NCBI RefSeq assembly: GCF_001583415.1
Contig: NZ_CP014475.1
Coordinates: forward strand, 1,178,001-1,242,000
Length of the DNA: 64,000 bases
Origin: Mycolicibacterium phlei
GTDB taxonomy: Bacteria; Actinomycetota; Actinomycetes; Mycobacteriales; Mycobacteriaceae
Reading direction: 5' to 3'
Shown piece by piece: positions 52,216 through 61,673 of the stretch. A model generated the notes under the pieces. It was given only the letters and a program-made list of their open reading frames with translations. It was not told where the DNA came from and did no database searches. Position 1 is the first letter of the stretch. Each line of letters begins with the position of its first letter. Made by a program: the position numbers and the translations under genes.

Positions 52216-53132
52216 TCGATTTCATCGACGACAATCGCGGGGAGTTCGGGGTCGAGCCCATCTGCACGGTCCTGCGCAGCGCAGGCTTGCAGGTGGCCCT
52301 GAGCACCTACTACGACGCCAAAGCCCGGGTCCCATCGGCGCGGGCCCTGCGCGACGCCGTCCTCGGGCCGGCGTTGTGCCAGCTCTGGAAAGACAACTAC
52401 TGCGTCTATGGGGCCCGCAAACTCTGGAAAACGGCTCGTCGCGATGGTCATGACGTCGGTCGCGATCAGGTGGCCCGGCTGATGCGGGCCGCAGGCATTG
52501 AGGGGGTCCGGCGCGGCAAACGGGTGCGGACCACCAAAGCTGACCCAGCCGCGGCGCGGCACCCGGACTTGGTGCACCGCAACTTCGCCGCGGCTGCCCC
52601 GAACCAACTCTGGGTGACCGACCTGACATTCGTGCCGACCTGGGCCGGGGTGGCCTACGTGTGCTTCATCATTGACGCACACTCGCGGATGATCGTGGGG
52701 TGGCGGGTGGCTTCGCACATGCGGACCTCGATGGTTCTCGACGCGTTGGAGATGGCGCGTTGGTCACGCGGAACTACATTGCAGGACTTGATATGTCACT
52801 CAGATGCCGGGTCGCAATTCACGTCCATTCGCTACGGCGAGCGGCTCGCTGAGATCGGCGCAGTCCCGTCAATTGGGACCGTTGGAGATAGTTTCGATAA
52901 CGCTCTCGCGGAGACAGTCAACGGTTACTACAAGGCCGAGCTGATCTACGGGCCGGCTCGAAGCGGACCGTGGAAGACCGTCGAGGACGTAGAACTCGCC
53001 ACCCTCAGTTGGGTCCACTGGCACAACACCAGCCGCCTGCACAGCTACCTCGGCGACATCCCACCCACGGAGTTCGAAGCCGCGTTCTACGATGCATACC
53101 GGACCGACCAACCCTTGATCGGAATCCAATAG
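52176..53132 (+). CDS. IS6110-like transposase OrfB (DDE integrase domain)
   Basis: The -1 frame relative to OrfA, entered near TTTCTTC at 52176; a TTG at 52287 is the first conventional start. The IS3-type HTH_21 (YCVYGARKLWKTARRDGHDV) and rve domain are present: LWVTDLTFVPTWAG (first Asp), ICHSDAGSQFTS (second Asp) and DNALAETVNGYYKAELI (Glu). The full catalytic set is kept. The exact slip site is less clear than in the neighbouring element. Confidence 0.87.
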   Translation, partial: FLRGGARPPTQEIVDFIDDNRGEFGVEPICTVLRSAGLQVALSTYYDAKARVPSARALRDAVLGPALCQLWKDNYCVYGARKLWKTARRDGHDVGRDQVARLMRAAGIEGVRRGKRVRTTKADPAAARHPDLVHRNFAAAAPNQLWVTDLTFVPTWAGVAYVCFIIDAHSRMIVGWRVASHMRTSMVLDALEMARWSRGTTLQDLICHSDAGSQFTSIRYGERLAEIGAVPSIGTVGDSFDNALAETVNGYYKAELIYGPARSGPWKTVEDVELATLSWVHWHNTSRLHSYLGDIPPTEFEAAFYDAYRTDQPLIGIQ

Positions 53133-53170
53133 CCCGAGCCTCCGGGAAACCCAGGGCGCTTCAAGCATCC

Positions 53171-55936
53171 TTACCCGCCGTCCTCGCCGAACAACCGGCC
53201 CAGCTCCGCACGCGACCGAATGCCGAGCTTGCGGTAGATCCGCGACAGGTTCGACTCCACCGTCTTCGGGCTCACGAACAACGCCGCCGCCACATCCTTC
53301 GTCGTCATCCCCGTCGCCACCAGCTCGGCCACCCGCTGCTCGGACGGCGTCAGCCCCAGCGCACCCGCCGGCGCCGTGCTCAGCCGCGCCAGCTCCGCAC
53401 GCGCCCGCTCCACCCACAGCGGCGTGCCCAGCCGCTCGAACGCCGCCTCCGCCTCGCTGAGCGTCGCCCGCGCGATCTCTTTCTGCCGCTGCCGGCGCTG
53501 CAACTGCCCGACCAGCAGCAGCGTGCGCGCCCGCTCGAACGGCATCGGCAGCCGCTCATGCTGACGCAGCGCCTCCTGCGCCTTCTCCAGCGCCGCCGGC
53601 ACCTCCCCGCGCGCCGCCAGCCACAGGCTGCGGCACCGCGCCCCCATCGCCAGCATCCACGGCCGGTCCACCATCTGCCCGTTGGTCTCCAGCGCCTCGA
53701 TCATCGGCGTCGCCTCGTCCACCCGGCCCAGCGCCACCAGCGCCTCCACCGCGTCGGGGATGTAGCCGACCGTGATGATCTCCGTACCCGGCAGGAACGG
53801 GAACCGCTCGAGCAGCGGCGCCAACACCTCCAGCGCCCGCTCGTTGTTGCCCAGCGACACCTCGAGGAACCCCAGGCTCACCGCCGCCCAGTCCGCCAGT
53901 CGCGGCGACCCGCACGCCTGCGCCAGGTCGATCGCCGCCTGCGCCACCGAGCGGGTGCGCTCCTCCTCGCCCAGATACGCCGCCACCGCGGCCTGCATCG
54001 TCTTGGCGATCACCCGCAGGTGCTCACCGCCGAGTTGCTGTGCGCGCTGGACGGTTTCGTCGGCCAACTCGCGGGCCTCGCGGTAGCGGCCCCGCCAGAT
54101 CTCGGTGAGCGCGCTGAACACCGCGACGAAGATCAGATCGGTCTCCGCGCCGCGCTCCTCGCAGTGCCTGCGCACCGCCGTCAGCCGCTCGGCGGCCTCG
54201 TCGAGCTGCCCCAGCCAGGACAATATCAGCGCGTAGTTGGCGCCGGCGCGAAACGCGATGGGCGCCTCGCTGTTCGGGTCCTCCAACGCCAGTGCCCGCC
54301 GCACGCTGGCCAGGTCGACCCCGCGACCTGACATGCACCCGATCGTCGCCCGCACCGCCAGCACCTGACTGGTCAGATCGTCGATGCCGATGTCCTGGGC
54401 GTAGGCCGCCGCCCGCTCCACACTCTGCAGCGCAGGCCCGAACTCCCCGGAGTTCAACCGCGCATACGACAACAGCAGCAGCGTGCGCACCCGCACCTCG
54501 CGGTGCCCCTCGTCGTTGTCGAGTGCCTCCTGCAGCATCTCGACCGCCTGGGTGAAGCTGTTGTTGTGAATCTGCATGTTGGCCAACAGATTCAGCGCCA
54601 TCGCGCGGTACATGCCCGACGGCACCCGGTCGGTCAGGCCCTCCAGCAGCTGCTCCGCACGCGCCAGATCCCCGGCGTGCAGATAGTGGTCGGCGGCGTA
54701 GATCCGGCGCAGCGGGGTGTCGCCGCCCAGCCCGATCGCCAGCTCCAGCAGCTCGGCCGCCGCCGCCGGGGCGCCGCGCGCCCACGCCGAGGCGGCCGCG
54801 ATGTCCAATTCCTCCAACGTCTTCGGGTCCGCGCTGGCCGCCGCCAGCGCCATGTGCCGGGCCCGCGACTCCTGCAGCGGCACCACCTCGGCCAGCGCCC
54901 GGTGCATCGCCCGCCGCGCCGCCGGTCTGGCGTCGGTGTACACGCTGCGCGCCAGCAGGGGATGGCTGAACGCGACCGTGGCGGCGTCGCCCTCACCGTC
55001 GATCGTGATGATGCCCTTGTCTCTCGCCTCGCCCAGCAGCTCCAGCGTGCGTTCGACGGTGTTGTCGGTGACGCGGGCCAACTGCTCGACCGTCGGGCCC
55101 GCCGCCGCCGCGGCCGCCAGCAGCAGCACCTGGGTGTCGGGATCGAGCCGGCCGATACGCCGGCGCATCAACTCCGCCAGCGTGCCCGGCAGCGCCGTCT
55201 GCGAACCGCCCGCCTCGATCGCCCGCGCGAGTTCCAGTGCGTAGAACGGGTTTCCGCCGGAGATCTCGGTGATGCGCACCATCGTCGGGCGCGGGAACGA
55301 CCGGCCCAGCCGCTTCTGGATCATCGCGTGCAGGGCGCCCAGGCTCAGCGGCCCGATGTGCACCCGGGCGGGCCGCACACTCTCGGCCAGCCGCAGCCAC
55401 TCGGAAGCGCCCGGGCCCTCGTGCTCGGCGCGTTCGGTCACCAGCAGGCCCACCCGGCCGCGGAACTGCCGCGCCGCGAACGCGACCACCGCCTGGCTCG
55501 ACGGGTTCAGCCACTGCACGTCGTCGATCGCCACCAGCACCGGTGCATCGGCGCTGAGTCGTTTCACCGTCTCGGTGAACGCCGCCGCCACCACGCCCTG
55601 ATCGGTGCCCGGCCCGCCGCTTTCGGCGCGCAGCAGCACACGGTCGACCGCCAGCCGCTGCACCTCGGGCAGCGAGTCGATGATCTCGGGATCCACACCG
55701 CCGAGCAGGTCGGCGACCGCCGCATACGCCAGCGCGGTCTCAGCCTGCGCGGCCCGCGCCGTCAACACCGTGAAGCCGAGTTCGCGCGCCTCGGCGACCC
55801 CGTTCAGCCACACGGTGGTCTTGCCCGCGCCGGCCTCACCCTCGATGACGAGCGCCGACGGGGTCTGCTGGGCGGACGCCAGAAACTCCGTCACCGCCCG
55901 GAATTCAGACGGCCGATCTACGACGCCGCCGGCCAA
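53171..55936 (-). CDS. Large AAA-ATPase LuxR-family transcriptional regulator
   Basis: A 921-residue LAL-type regulator. Walker A is GEAGAGKT (residues 33-40) and a Walker B-like VLVAIDDVQWLNPSSQ follows. A long TPR-like helical region leads to a C-terminal LuxR domain (LTPSEQRVAELVATGMTTKD, then LFVSPKTVESNLSRIYRKLG). The TTG at 55936, behind GAGGGGTGGGGG, was chosen because the upstream in-frame residues are not family-like. It has the same layout as the regulator at 14073, but the sequences are clearly different. The IS6110-like element ends 7 bases from its stop and leaves the gene intact. Confidence 0.85.
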   Translation of the reverse strand: MAGGVVDRPSEFRAVTEFLASAQQTPSALVIEGEAGAGKTTVWLNGVAEARELGFTVLTARAAQAETALAYAAVADLLGGVDPEIIDSLPEVQRLAVDRVLLRAESGGPGTDQGVVAAAFTETVKRLSADAPVLVAIDDVQWLNPSSQAVVAFAARQFRGRVGLLVTERAEHEGPGASEWLRLAESVRPARVHIGPLSLGALHAMIQKRLGRSFPRPTMVRITEISGGNPFYALELARAIEAGGSQTALPGTLAELMRRRIGRLDPDTQVLLLAAAAAAGPTVEQLARVTDNTVERTLELLGEARDKGIITIDGEGDAATVAFSHPLLARSVYTDARPAARRAMHRALAEVVPLQESRARHMALAAASADPKTLEELDIAAASAWARGAPAAAAELLELAIGLGGDTPLRRIYAADHYLHAGDLARAEQLLEGLTDRVPSGMYRAMALNLLANMQIHNNSFTQAVEMLQEALDNDEGHREVRVRTLLLLSYARLNSGEFGPALQSVERAAAYAQDIGIDDLTSQVLAVRATIGCMSGRGVDLASVRRALALEDPNSEAPIAFRAGANYALILSWLGQLDEAAERLTAVRRHCEERGAETDLIFVAVFSALTEIWRGRYREARELADETVQRAQQLGGEHLRVIAKTMQAAVAAYLGEEERTRSVAQAAIDLAQACGSPRLADWAAVSLGFLEVSLGNNERALEVLAPLLERFPFLPGTEIITVGYIPDAVEALVALGRVDEATPMIEALETNGQMVDRPWMLAMGARCRSLWLAARGEVPAALEKAQEALRQHERLPMPFERARTLLLVGQLQRRQRQKEIARATLSEAEAAFERLGTPLWVERARAELARLSTAPAGALGLTPSEQRVAELVATGMTTKDVAAALFVSPKTVESNLSRIYRKLGIRSRAELGRLFGEDGG

Positions 55937-56088
55937 ATACCCCCACCCCTCTTTGCGCAAGCATCGCGACCATACCGCGCCGTCCGGACACACCGCAGGC
56001 GCAGCGCGGCGAAATCCACCGTTTGGCCGACAAACCGCCGCTCGCGCTCGAGGAGCGGGTTCAGATCCTGGGCTGGGTGATCTTGGTT

Positions 56089-56394
56089 TCAGCGCGGGGA
56101 GCGGCGAATTCGCGTGCCCACCCGTGCGGACAGCCGCTGGTGCGGGGCACCGGCGGCCAGGCACGTACGCGAGACGGCCTCCGGGGAGTCGGCGCCGAAC
56201 ACGCCGTAGAGCACCTCGTCCTCGGGTACCGCGAGGGTGACCAACAGCTGCACCGGAGTGCCCCCGTCGGTGGCCGTGGCGGCCGCGGCGTCCAGGCGCG
56301 CGACGATGTCATCGACCGACTGCTGGGTGAACTCCGGCAGGTACCACTCGGCTAGGAAACACGCCGACTCGTCACGCCTGTCCACACCTGTCAC
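56089..56394 (-). CDS. DUF4242 (SCO4226-like nickel-binding) family protein
   Basis: A protein of about 101 residues with the DUF4242 ferredoxin-like pattern: FLAEWYLPEFTQQSVDDIVA, then PVQLLVTLAVPEDEVLYGVF, then SPEAVSRTCLAAGAPHQRL. SCO4226 of Streptomyces, from the same family, binds nickel. The GTG at 56394 was chosen; the longer open frame upstream is low-complexity. It reads in the same direction as the LuxR gene after it. Function uncertain. Confidence 0.65.
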   Translation of the reverse strand: MTGVDRRDESACFLAEWYLPEFTQQSVDDIVARLDAAAATATDGGTPVQLLVTLAVPEDEVLYGVFGADSPEAVSRTCLAAGAPHQRLSARVGTRIRRSPR

Positions 56395-56577
56395 GGTAGT
56401 CCGCGCCGGCGTGCGGGGAATCCGGTGAAACCCTACGTTCTTAATGGGCTGCGTACCTAAGCATTTGGCGCCAGGGCGCGGCGCAGCGCAGGGCTGGGCG
56501 CGACGAAATCGCAATCCCGGCAACGGAGATGTCTCGCCGCGGGTCAGCGGTGGGGGAGGGAATGCGCGCGTCGTCAA

Positions 56578-56778
56578 CTAGACGACAACGGCGGGCACGG
56601 CGAACTGCGGCCTGTCGGGCGACGTCGTGTCGCGGCGCGGGATGGCGATGCCTCCGCCACCGAGGCACGCGTGCGCCCGATCTCCGAAGGGGTGGTCGCA
56701 GATTGGACATGCGCCGTCCAGATCTGCCGGCTTGGTTCGTTTACCGCCTTTGAACCAACGCCCGATGATCTTCCACAC
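56578..56778 (-). CDS. Small zinc-ribbon-like protein (66 aa)
   Basis: A possible 66-residue protein, MWKIIGRWFKGGKRTKPADL, with cysteines and histidines in GACPICDHPFGDRAHACLG that could form a zinc site. It ends in hydrophobic residues (FAVPAVVV). Coding support is modest: the cysteine pattern and basic start look real, but no family is recognised. The flanking gaps 56395-56577 and 56779-56905 show nothing else. Confidence 0.4.
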   Translation of the reverse strand: MWKIIGRWFKGGKRTKPADLDGACPICDHPFGDRAHACLGGGGIAIPRRDTTSPDRPQFAVPAVVV

Positions 56779-56905
56779 GGCAAACCCCCGATTCGACAGC
56801 CTGATCTTGAAAGTAACCCTGCCTTACAGGTACGTCAATATTTGAAAACGATCATTGTCGGCTCGGGATCCATATCGGGGTTGCGAAGATGGGTTGCCGT
56901 GCTGG

Positions 56906-57868
56906 TCAATCGGCGGCCGAGCGGTTGCTCCCGGCGATTCTCACCTCGGCCACCAGGGCGCGATGGTCGGACCCGTCCACCGCAACCGTTCTCACGGTCG
57001 TCGCGGTGGCGTCGCGCACCAGGATGTGGTCGACGGCGAACACCGGTGGCACCGCGAGATCGGCCGGGTGGGTGCGCGTCAGCCCCGCGCCGGCCTGCTC
57101 GGCGGCGTCCCGGTAGCCCGCGTCGAGGAGCGTGCGGAACTCGCGCATATCGGTGGTCGCGTTGAAGTCCCCGGCCACGATCACCGGTCCCGGCGCCTGA
57201 GTCGCGATGCCCCGCAAGGTGTTTGCCATCTCGGTCAGGTCGGCGCGCCAACCGTCGAACGGATCCGGCCACGGCGCCGACATGTGGGTGGTGGCCACCG
57301 TCGTCGGGGCGCCGGTGCCCGGCACCTGCAGGCGCGCGGTCAGCAGGCCCAACCAGAACTGGTCGTAGTCGTGCGGATCGGTGAGCGGGTGGCGGCTCCA
57401 CAGGCCGACACCGGCCGGGCCCTCCCGCGGCCGTACCTCGCGGTACGGAAAGTCCTCACCCAGAGCCTCATCGAGCCACTGCGCCAACTGCGGGGTGAGC
57501 TCCTGCACCGCCAGCACGTCGGCGTCGCGGCGGGCCAGCTCCGCCACCGCCGCCGGCTCCGCCTGCCCGTAGCGCAGATTCACCGACGCCACCCGCAGCG
57601 TCACCCCGGGTGGTGAGCCGTCGGCGACGAACAACGGCACCTGCCCGGCCACCACCGCCGCCGTCAGCGCCGCCGCCAGCAGCGCTGGCAGCCAGCGGCG
57701 CGCCAGGGCGAACCCGAGCACCGCGACCGGCGCACCCAGCATCAGATACGGCGCCAGCGCGGCCGTCGCGATCAGCGCACGGTTGACGATCGGCACCCAG
57801 CGCACCACCAGACCCACCACGGCCAGCACCGACGCCACCACCGCCAGCGTCGTCGCCGCCCGCCTCAT
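56906..57868 (-). CDS. Membrane-anchored endonuclease/exonuclease/phosphatase-family protein
   Basis: A 320-residue protein with two or three N-terminal membrane helices (TTLAVVASVLAVVGLVVRWV, LAPYLMLGAPVAVLGFAL, LLAAALTAAVVAGQVPLFV). An extracytoplasmic EEP domain follows: VASVNLRYG, DVLAVQELTPQ (Glu), VATTHMSAPWPDPF (His), VIVAGDFNAT (Asp/Asn) and VDGSDHRALVAEV (final Asp-His). It is a Mg-dependent phosphoesterase; the substrate, DNA or phospholipid, is unknown. It is divergent from the PE-PPE hydrolase gene. Confidence 0.85.
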   Translation of the reverse strand: MRRAATTLAVVASVLAVVGLVVRWVPIVNRALIATAALAPYLMLGAPVAVLGFALARRWLPALLAAALTAAVVAGQVPLFVADGSPPGVTLRVASVNLRYGQAEPAAVAELARRDADVLAVQELTPQLAQWLDEALGEDFPYREVRPREGPAGVGLWSRHPLTDPHDYDQFWLGLLTARLQVPGTGAPTTVATTHMSAPWPDPFDGWRADLTEMANTLRGIATQAPGPVIVAGDFNATTDMREFRTLLDAGYRDAAEQAGAGLTRTHPADLAVPPVFAVDHILVRDATATTVRTVAVDGSDHRALVAEVRIAGSNRSAAD

Positions 57869-57955
57869 CCGTCACTCCCGTCCGTTTATTGACACCGCTT
57901 GTGAATTTGCTCAGAAATCCCCGGTCCGACGTGGTCGGTATGTGACAGTTAACCC

Positions 57956-59512
57956 ATGCCTAGAGCGGCCCGCGTCATCGTGCTGTCCATTTTCGGCCTG
58001 CTGGGCACCGCAGCGCTCGGCGCGCTCACCGCGCTGCTGTCGGCGGTCGCGCTGGCCGCCACCGCGCTGATCGTGCCGGGCACCGGCACCCCGAACGCCA
58101 ACATCGTCGACAAGTATCTGGAGAACGCGCGCAGCCGCTACCTCGCGCCGTTCTCCGACTGCACCACCGCGGCCGACTGCAACCTCGTCGGAATCGACTA
58201 TCCCGCTTCGTTTTACCCGCTGTCGATCATCCCCGGCTGGTGTGTGCCGGGCCGCTGCGAGACGTGGAACGTGTCGGTGGGCGAGGGAGTGGACAACCTC
58301 TACAACCACATCGACCCGACCGCCGCCGACGGCGAATACGTGGTGTTCGGCTACTCCCAGGGCGGGGCGGTGGTCTCCGACGCGCTGCGCCGCATCGCCA
58401 AGGACAACCCCGACCTGTTCGCCAAGATCTCGCACGTGGTGACGATCGGCAACGTCTACAACCCCGACGGTGGCCTGTTCACCCGGCTCGGCTTCCTGCC
58501 GACCATCCCGTTCCTCAACGTCACCTTCGGGCCCGCCACCCCGACCGATACCGGGGTGCCGATGACCACCATCGGCTTCCAGTACGACCCGATCGTCTAC
58601 GCGCCGCTGTACTGGGGCAACCTGCTGGCGGTGGCCAACGCGTTCGCCGGGTTCGACAACGTCCACCCCGGCTACCTGACGCCCAACGGCAACCGCGACG
58701 AACCGATGTCCTACGACTACACCGACGAGGAACTGGCCGCCATCTTCGCCACCGGCTGCCCCGGCACCTACTGCCGCGTCGACGGCAACGGCAACGAGTA
58801 CTGGATGCTGCCGGCCAAGAGCCTGCCGCTGATGAACCTCATCTACTCGTTCACCCCGGACCTGCTCAAGCCGATCGTCAAACCGCTGATCAACCTGAGC
58901 AGCCCGGTGCTCAAGGTGCTCATCGACCTGGCCTACGACTGGAGCGGCGACCCCGGCAAGGTCCGGTACCTGTCGCTGCTGCCGTTCGACCCGTCCACCA
59001 ACTGGCTCAAGGTCGGCATCGACCTGGCCGTCGCGGTGGTGCAGGGCATCACCGACATGATCAACGGCGGGCCCACCATCGCGATCCCGGCCGGGGAGAA
59101 CAGCGATGCCAACCTGCTGCTCGCGCAGCGCTCTGTCGCACCCGAGCCCAAGCAGACCGTCGTCCCCGAGGGCGAGGGCGAGGACACCGGCGCGGTGACG
59201 GGCCTGTCCCAGAAGACCGGCTCTGACGAGCACCTCGGGACCGGCCCCTCGGAGAGCGACGTCGAAGGCGTCGGGGACGGCACCGAGGTTGAGGGCGAGG
59301 ACCCCGTCGGCGCCGACGAGCAGGACGACCTCGCGCTCGACGAGGACGACCTCACCGAGGAGGCCGCCGAGGACGACGACACCACCACCGGCGGCGACCC
59401 GACCGACGGCACCCAGCCCGAGACCCCGGACGTGACCGACTCCGACGAGAACGGCGCCGGCGCCCCCCAGGACGCCGACGCCGAAAACGACACCGAGAAG
59501 AAGGCCGCCTGA
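57956..59512 (+). CDS. PE-PPE domain (cutinase-like) serine hydrolase
   Basis: A 518-residue protein with an N-terminal export segment (VIVLSIFGLLGTAALGALTA). The PE-PPE domain starts at ALIVPGTGTPNA. The nucleophile elbow is VVFGYSQGGAVVSD with its Ser; the Asp and His should lie in the QYDPIVYAPLYWGN and NVHPGYL regions. A C-terminal tail of about 130 residues is strongly acidic and disordered (Asp/Glu/Thr/Gly). PE-PPE hydrolases are envelope esterases. There is no PE or PPE domain proper, so export is likely by Sec rather than ESX. Confidence 0.85.
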   Translation: MPRAARVIVLSIFGLLGTAALGALTALLSAVALAATALIVPGTGTPNANIVDKYLENARSRYLAPFSDCTTAADCNLVGIDYPASFYPLSIIPGWCVPGRCETWNVSVGEGVDNLYNHIDPTAADGEYVVFGYSQGGAVVSDALRRIAKDNPDLFAKISHVVTIGNVYNPDGGLFTRLGFLPTIPFLNVTFGPATPTDTGVPMTTIGFQYDPIVYAPLYWGNLLAVANAFAGFDNVHPGYLTPNGNRDEPMSYDYTDEELAAIFATGCPGTYCRVDGNGNEYWMLPAKSLPLMNLIYSFTPDLLKPIVKPLINLSSPVLKVLIDLAYDWSGDPGKVRYLSLLPFDPSTNWLKVGIDLAVAVVQGITDMINGGPTIAIPAGENSDANLLLAQRSVAPEPKQTVVPEGEGEDTGAVTGLSQKTGSDEHLGTGPSESDVEGVGDGTEVEGEDPVGADEQDDLALDEDDLTEEAAEDDDTTTGGDPTDGTQPETPDVTDSDENGAGAPQDADAENDTEKKAA

Positions 59513-59525
59513 CGCGGCCCGCGGG

Positions 59526-60422
59526 TTACGCCGCCGCGGCCGACTTCAGGTAGGTGACGAGGCTGACGTCGATGCTCTCGTCGATGAAGTAGTACTGGCA
59601 GCCCTTCAGGTAACGCATGTAGTTGTTGTAGGTCTGCTCGTCGGTCGCCGCGATCGCCAGATCCTTGCTGCGCTCCAGCCGGTCGGCCCAGATGCCCAGC
59701 GTCTTGATGTAGTGGTTGCGCAGCGAAAGCGTCTCGGGCACAACGAAACCGGCCTTCTCACCGTGCTCGACGAGCATCTGCGTCGTCGGGATCCGCCCGC
59801 CCGGGAAGATCTCGGTGAGCATGAACTTGATGAACCGGGCCAGCTCGAAGGTCAGCTTCTTGCCGCGCGCCGCCAGATCGTAGGGGTGATAGCCCACGCT
59901 GGACTGGATCGTCATCCGGCCGTCCTCGGGCAGGATGTCGTAGCACGTCTTGAAGAAGTCGTCGTAGCGCTCGAACCCGAAGTGCTCGATCGCCTCGATC
60001 GACACGATCCGGTCGACGGGGGAGTGGAACTGCTCCCAGCCCTCCAGCCGGATGTCGAACGTGCGGTTGGTGTCGACCTTGCTGAGCAGCTGCTGGCAGT
60101 AGGCCTGCTGGTTCTTGCTCAGCGTCAGGCCGATGACGTTGACGTCGTAGCGCTCCATCGCCCGCTGCAGCGTCAGACCCCAGCCGCAGCCGACCTCCAG
60201 CAGCGTCATTCCGGGCTTGAGGTCCAGCCGCTCCAGGTGCTGATCGACGTTGGCGACCTGCGCCTCCGACAGCGTGACGTCCGGACCGGTGAAGAACGCG
60301 CAGCTGTACTTGCGCGTCGGGTCCTGGAACAGGCCGAAGAAGTCGTCGGACAGGTCGTAGTGCGCCTGGATCTCCTCGAAATGCGGCCGCATGTCCTTCG
60401 TACCGGTTGCGTTTTCAGACAT
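59526..60422 (-). CDS. mmaA4: Mycolic acid methyltransferase, MmaA4-like
   Basis: A 298-residue SAM-dependent cyclopropane-fatty-acid-synthase family enzyme. The SAM motif is [15 protein letters not shown]. The substrate-site motifs [20 protein letters not shown] and [11 protein letters not shown] follow. It ends [13 protein letters not shown]; MmaA4, as I recall it, ends similarly (CSLVTYLKPGAAA). MmaA4 (Hma) makes the hydroxymycolate precursor of methoxy- and ketomycolates. The position after rplA matches Rv0642c. Assignment among the paralogues is by eye. Confidence 0.8.
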   Translation of the reverse strand: MSENATGTKDMRPHFEEIQAHYDLSDDFFGLFQDPTRKYSCAFFTGPDVTLSEAQVANVDQHLERLDLKPGMTLLEVGCGWGLTLQRAMERYDVNVIGLTLSKNQQAYCQQLLSKVDTNRTFDIRLEGWEQFHSPVDRIVSIEAIEHFGFERYDDFFKTCYDILPEDGRMTIQSSVGYHPYDLAARGKKLTFELARFIKFMLTEIFPGGRIPTTQMLVEHGEKAGFVVPETLSLRNHYIKTLGIWADRLERSKDLAIAATDEQTYNNYMRYLKGCQYYFIDESIDVSLVTYLKSAAAA

Positions 60423-60674
60423 ATGTCCTGTTTGGCCCTTCCAATGCTGTGATCCGACCGGAGCGGCTCGTCACATTGCGATCTGGTCAGTGATCTGGTC
60501 ACACACCCTAGCCCCTCCGGCTGGGGATCGACCGTATGCGCCGCCTCGCCACTCCGGCGAATTGACCAACCTGTCGATGTCAAACTGCTCGCCCGATGGT
60601 CTTCAGGCGCGGCTTGACGCCGAGACTAATGCACCGGCCCGGCGCGCGTGGTTCCGGCCGCTACCGGCGTGGCG

Positions 60675-61544
60675 TCACTTGACCAGAGTGAACTGATTGA
60701 CGTCGATGTATCCCACCCGGAAGCCGTCCGCGCAGCCGGTCAGATAGTGCAGGTAGCGGTCGTAGACCTCCTGCGACTGCACCGCCACCGCCTCGTCGTG
60801 GTGGGCCCGCAGCGCCTCGGCCCAGCAGTCCAGGGTGCGGGCGTAGTGCGGCTGCAGCGACTGGCGCCGGGTCAGCGTGAAGCCGGCCTGGGCGGCGTGC
60901 TCACCGACCAGCTCGATCGACGGCAGATACCCGCCCGGGAAGATCTCGGTGAGGATGAACTTCACGAACCGCGCCACCGAGAACGTCAGCGGCATCCCGC
61001 GGTCGGCCATCTGCGGCAGCGTCAGCGCCGTGATCGTGTGCAGCAGCATCACCCCGTCGTCGGGCAGCACCCGGTGGGCGGTGGCGAAGAAGTCGTCCCA
61101 GCGGTCGCGGCCGAAGTGCTCGAACGCGCCGATCGACACGATCCGGTCCACCGGCTCGTCGAACTGCTCCCAGCCCTGCAGCAGCACCCGCTTGTCGCGG
61201 CCGCTGGGATGGGCGTCGAACCGCTCGGTGACGTGGGCGTGCTGGTTCTCGCTGAGCGTGAGGCCGACGACGTTGACGTCGTAGCGGTCCAGCGCCCGCA
61301 GCATCGTCGACCCCCAGCCGCAGCCCACGTCGAGCAGCGTCATCCCCGGTTGCAGGCCCAGCTTGCCCAGCGCCAGGTCCACCTTGGCCTGCTGGGCTTC
61401 CTCCAGCGTCATGTCGTCGCGCTCGAAGAACGCGCAGCTGTAGGTCTGCGACGGGTCCAGCCAGAGCCGGAAGAACTCGTCGGACAGGTCGTAGTGGGCC
61501 TGTACGTCCTGGAAATGCGGCATTAAGTTGCGGCGTGGAGCCAT
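60675..61544 (-). CDS. mmaA2: Mycolic acid methyltransferase, MmaA2-like
   Basis: A 289-residue enzyme of the same family. The SAM motif is [15 protein letters not shown], then [10 protein letters not shown] and [19 protein letters not shown]. The C-terminal part ([28 protein letters not shown]) is closest, by memory, to MmaA2 (distal cyclopropane synthase). Only two of the four M. tuberculosis mmaA genes are present in this position. The 252-base gap before mmaA4 holds nothing recognisable. Confidence 0.78.
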   Translation of the reverse strand: MAPRRNLMPHFQDVQAHYDLSDEFFRLWLDPSQTYSCAFFERDDMTLEEAQQAKVDLALGKLGLQPGMTLLDVGCGWGSTMLRALDRYDVNVVGLTLSENQHAHVTERFDAHPSGRDKRVLLQGWEQFDEPVDRIVSIGAFEHFGRDRWDDFFATAHRVLPDDGVMLLHTITALTLPQMADRGMPLTFSVARFVKFILTEIFPGGYLPSIELVGEHAAQAGFTLTRRQSLQPHYARTLDCWAEALRAHHDEAVAVQSQEVYDRYLHYLTGCADGFRVGYIDVNQFTLVK

Positions 61545-61673
61545 CGGTGCCTTCCTGGGCGAATCAGAAGCCCGGCGGTCGCCGTGTAGCCCTGAAGCAC
61601 TCGGCTCGACAGTACGCCCCGCATCGAAGGTGCGGAACGCCGTTAATTTCCCGGTGGCCGCGGCGCGGTTTGC

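Larger units (their letters stand above)
51817..53163 (+). mobile_element. IS6110-like insertion sequence (IS3 family, IS51 group)
   Basis: A 1347-bp element with 28-bp imperfect terminal inverted repeats at 51817-51844 and 53136-53163. The left end begins TGAAACGCCCTGG and contains CCCGGAGGCTC; the right end mirrors it with about four mismatches. These ends and the length resemble IS6110 (1355 bp, ends TGAACCGCCCCGG, 28-bp repeats). It encodes orfA and a -1 orfB. No target duplication is seen. The right end stops 7 bases short of the following regulator gene's stop codon. Confidence 0.88.
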
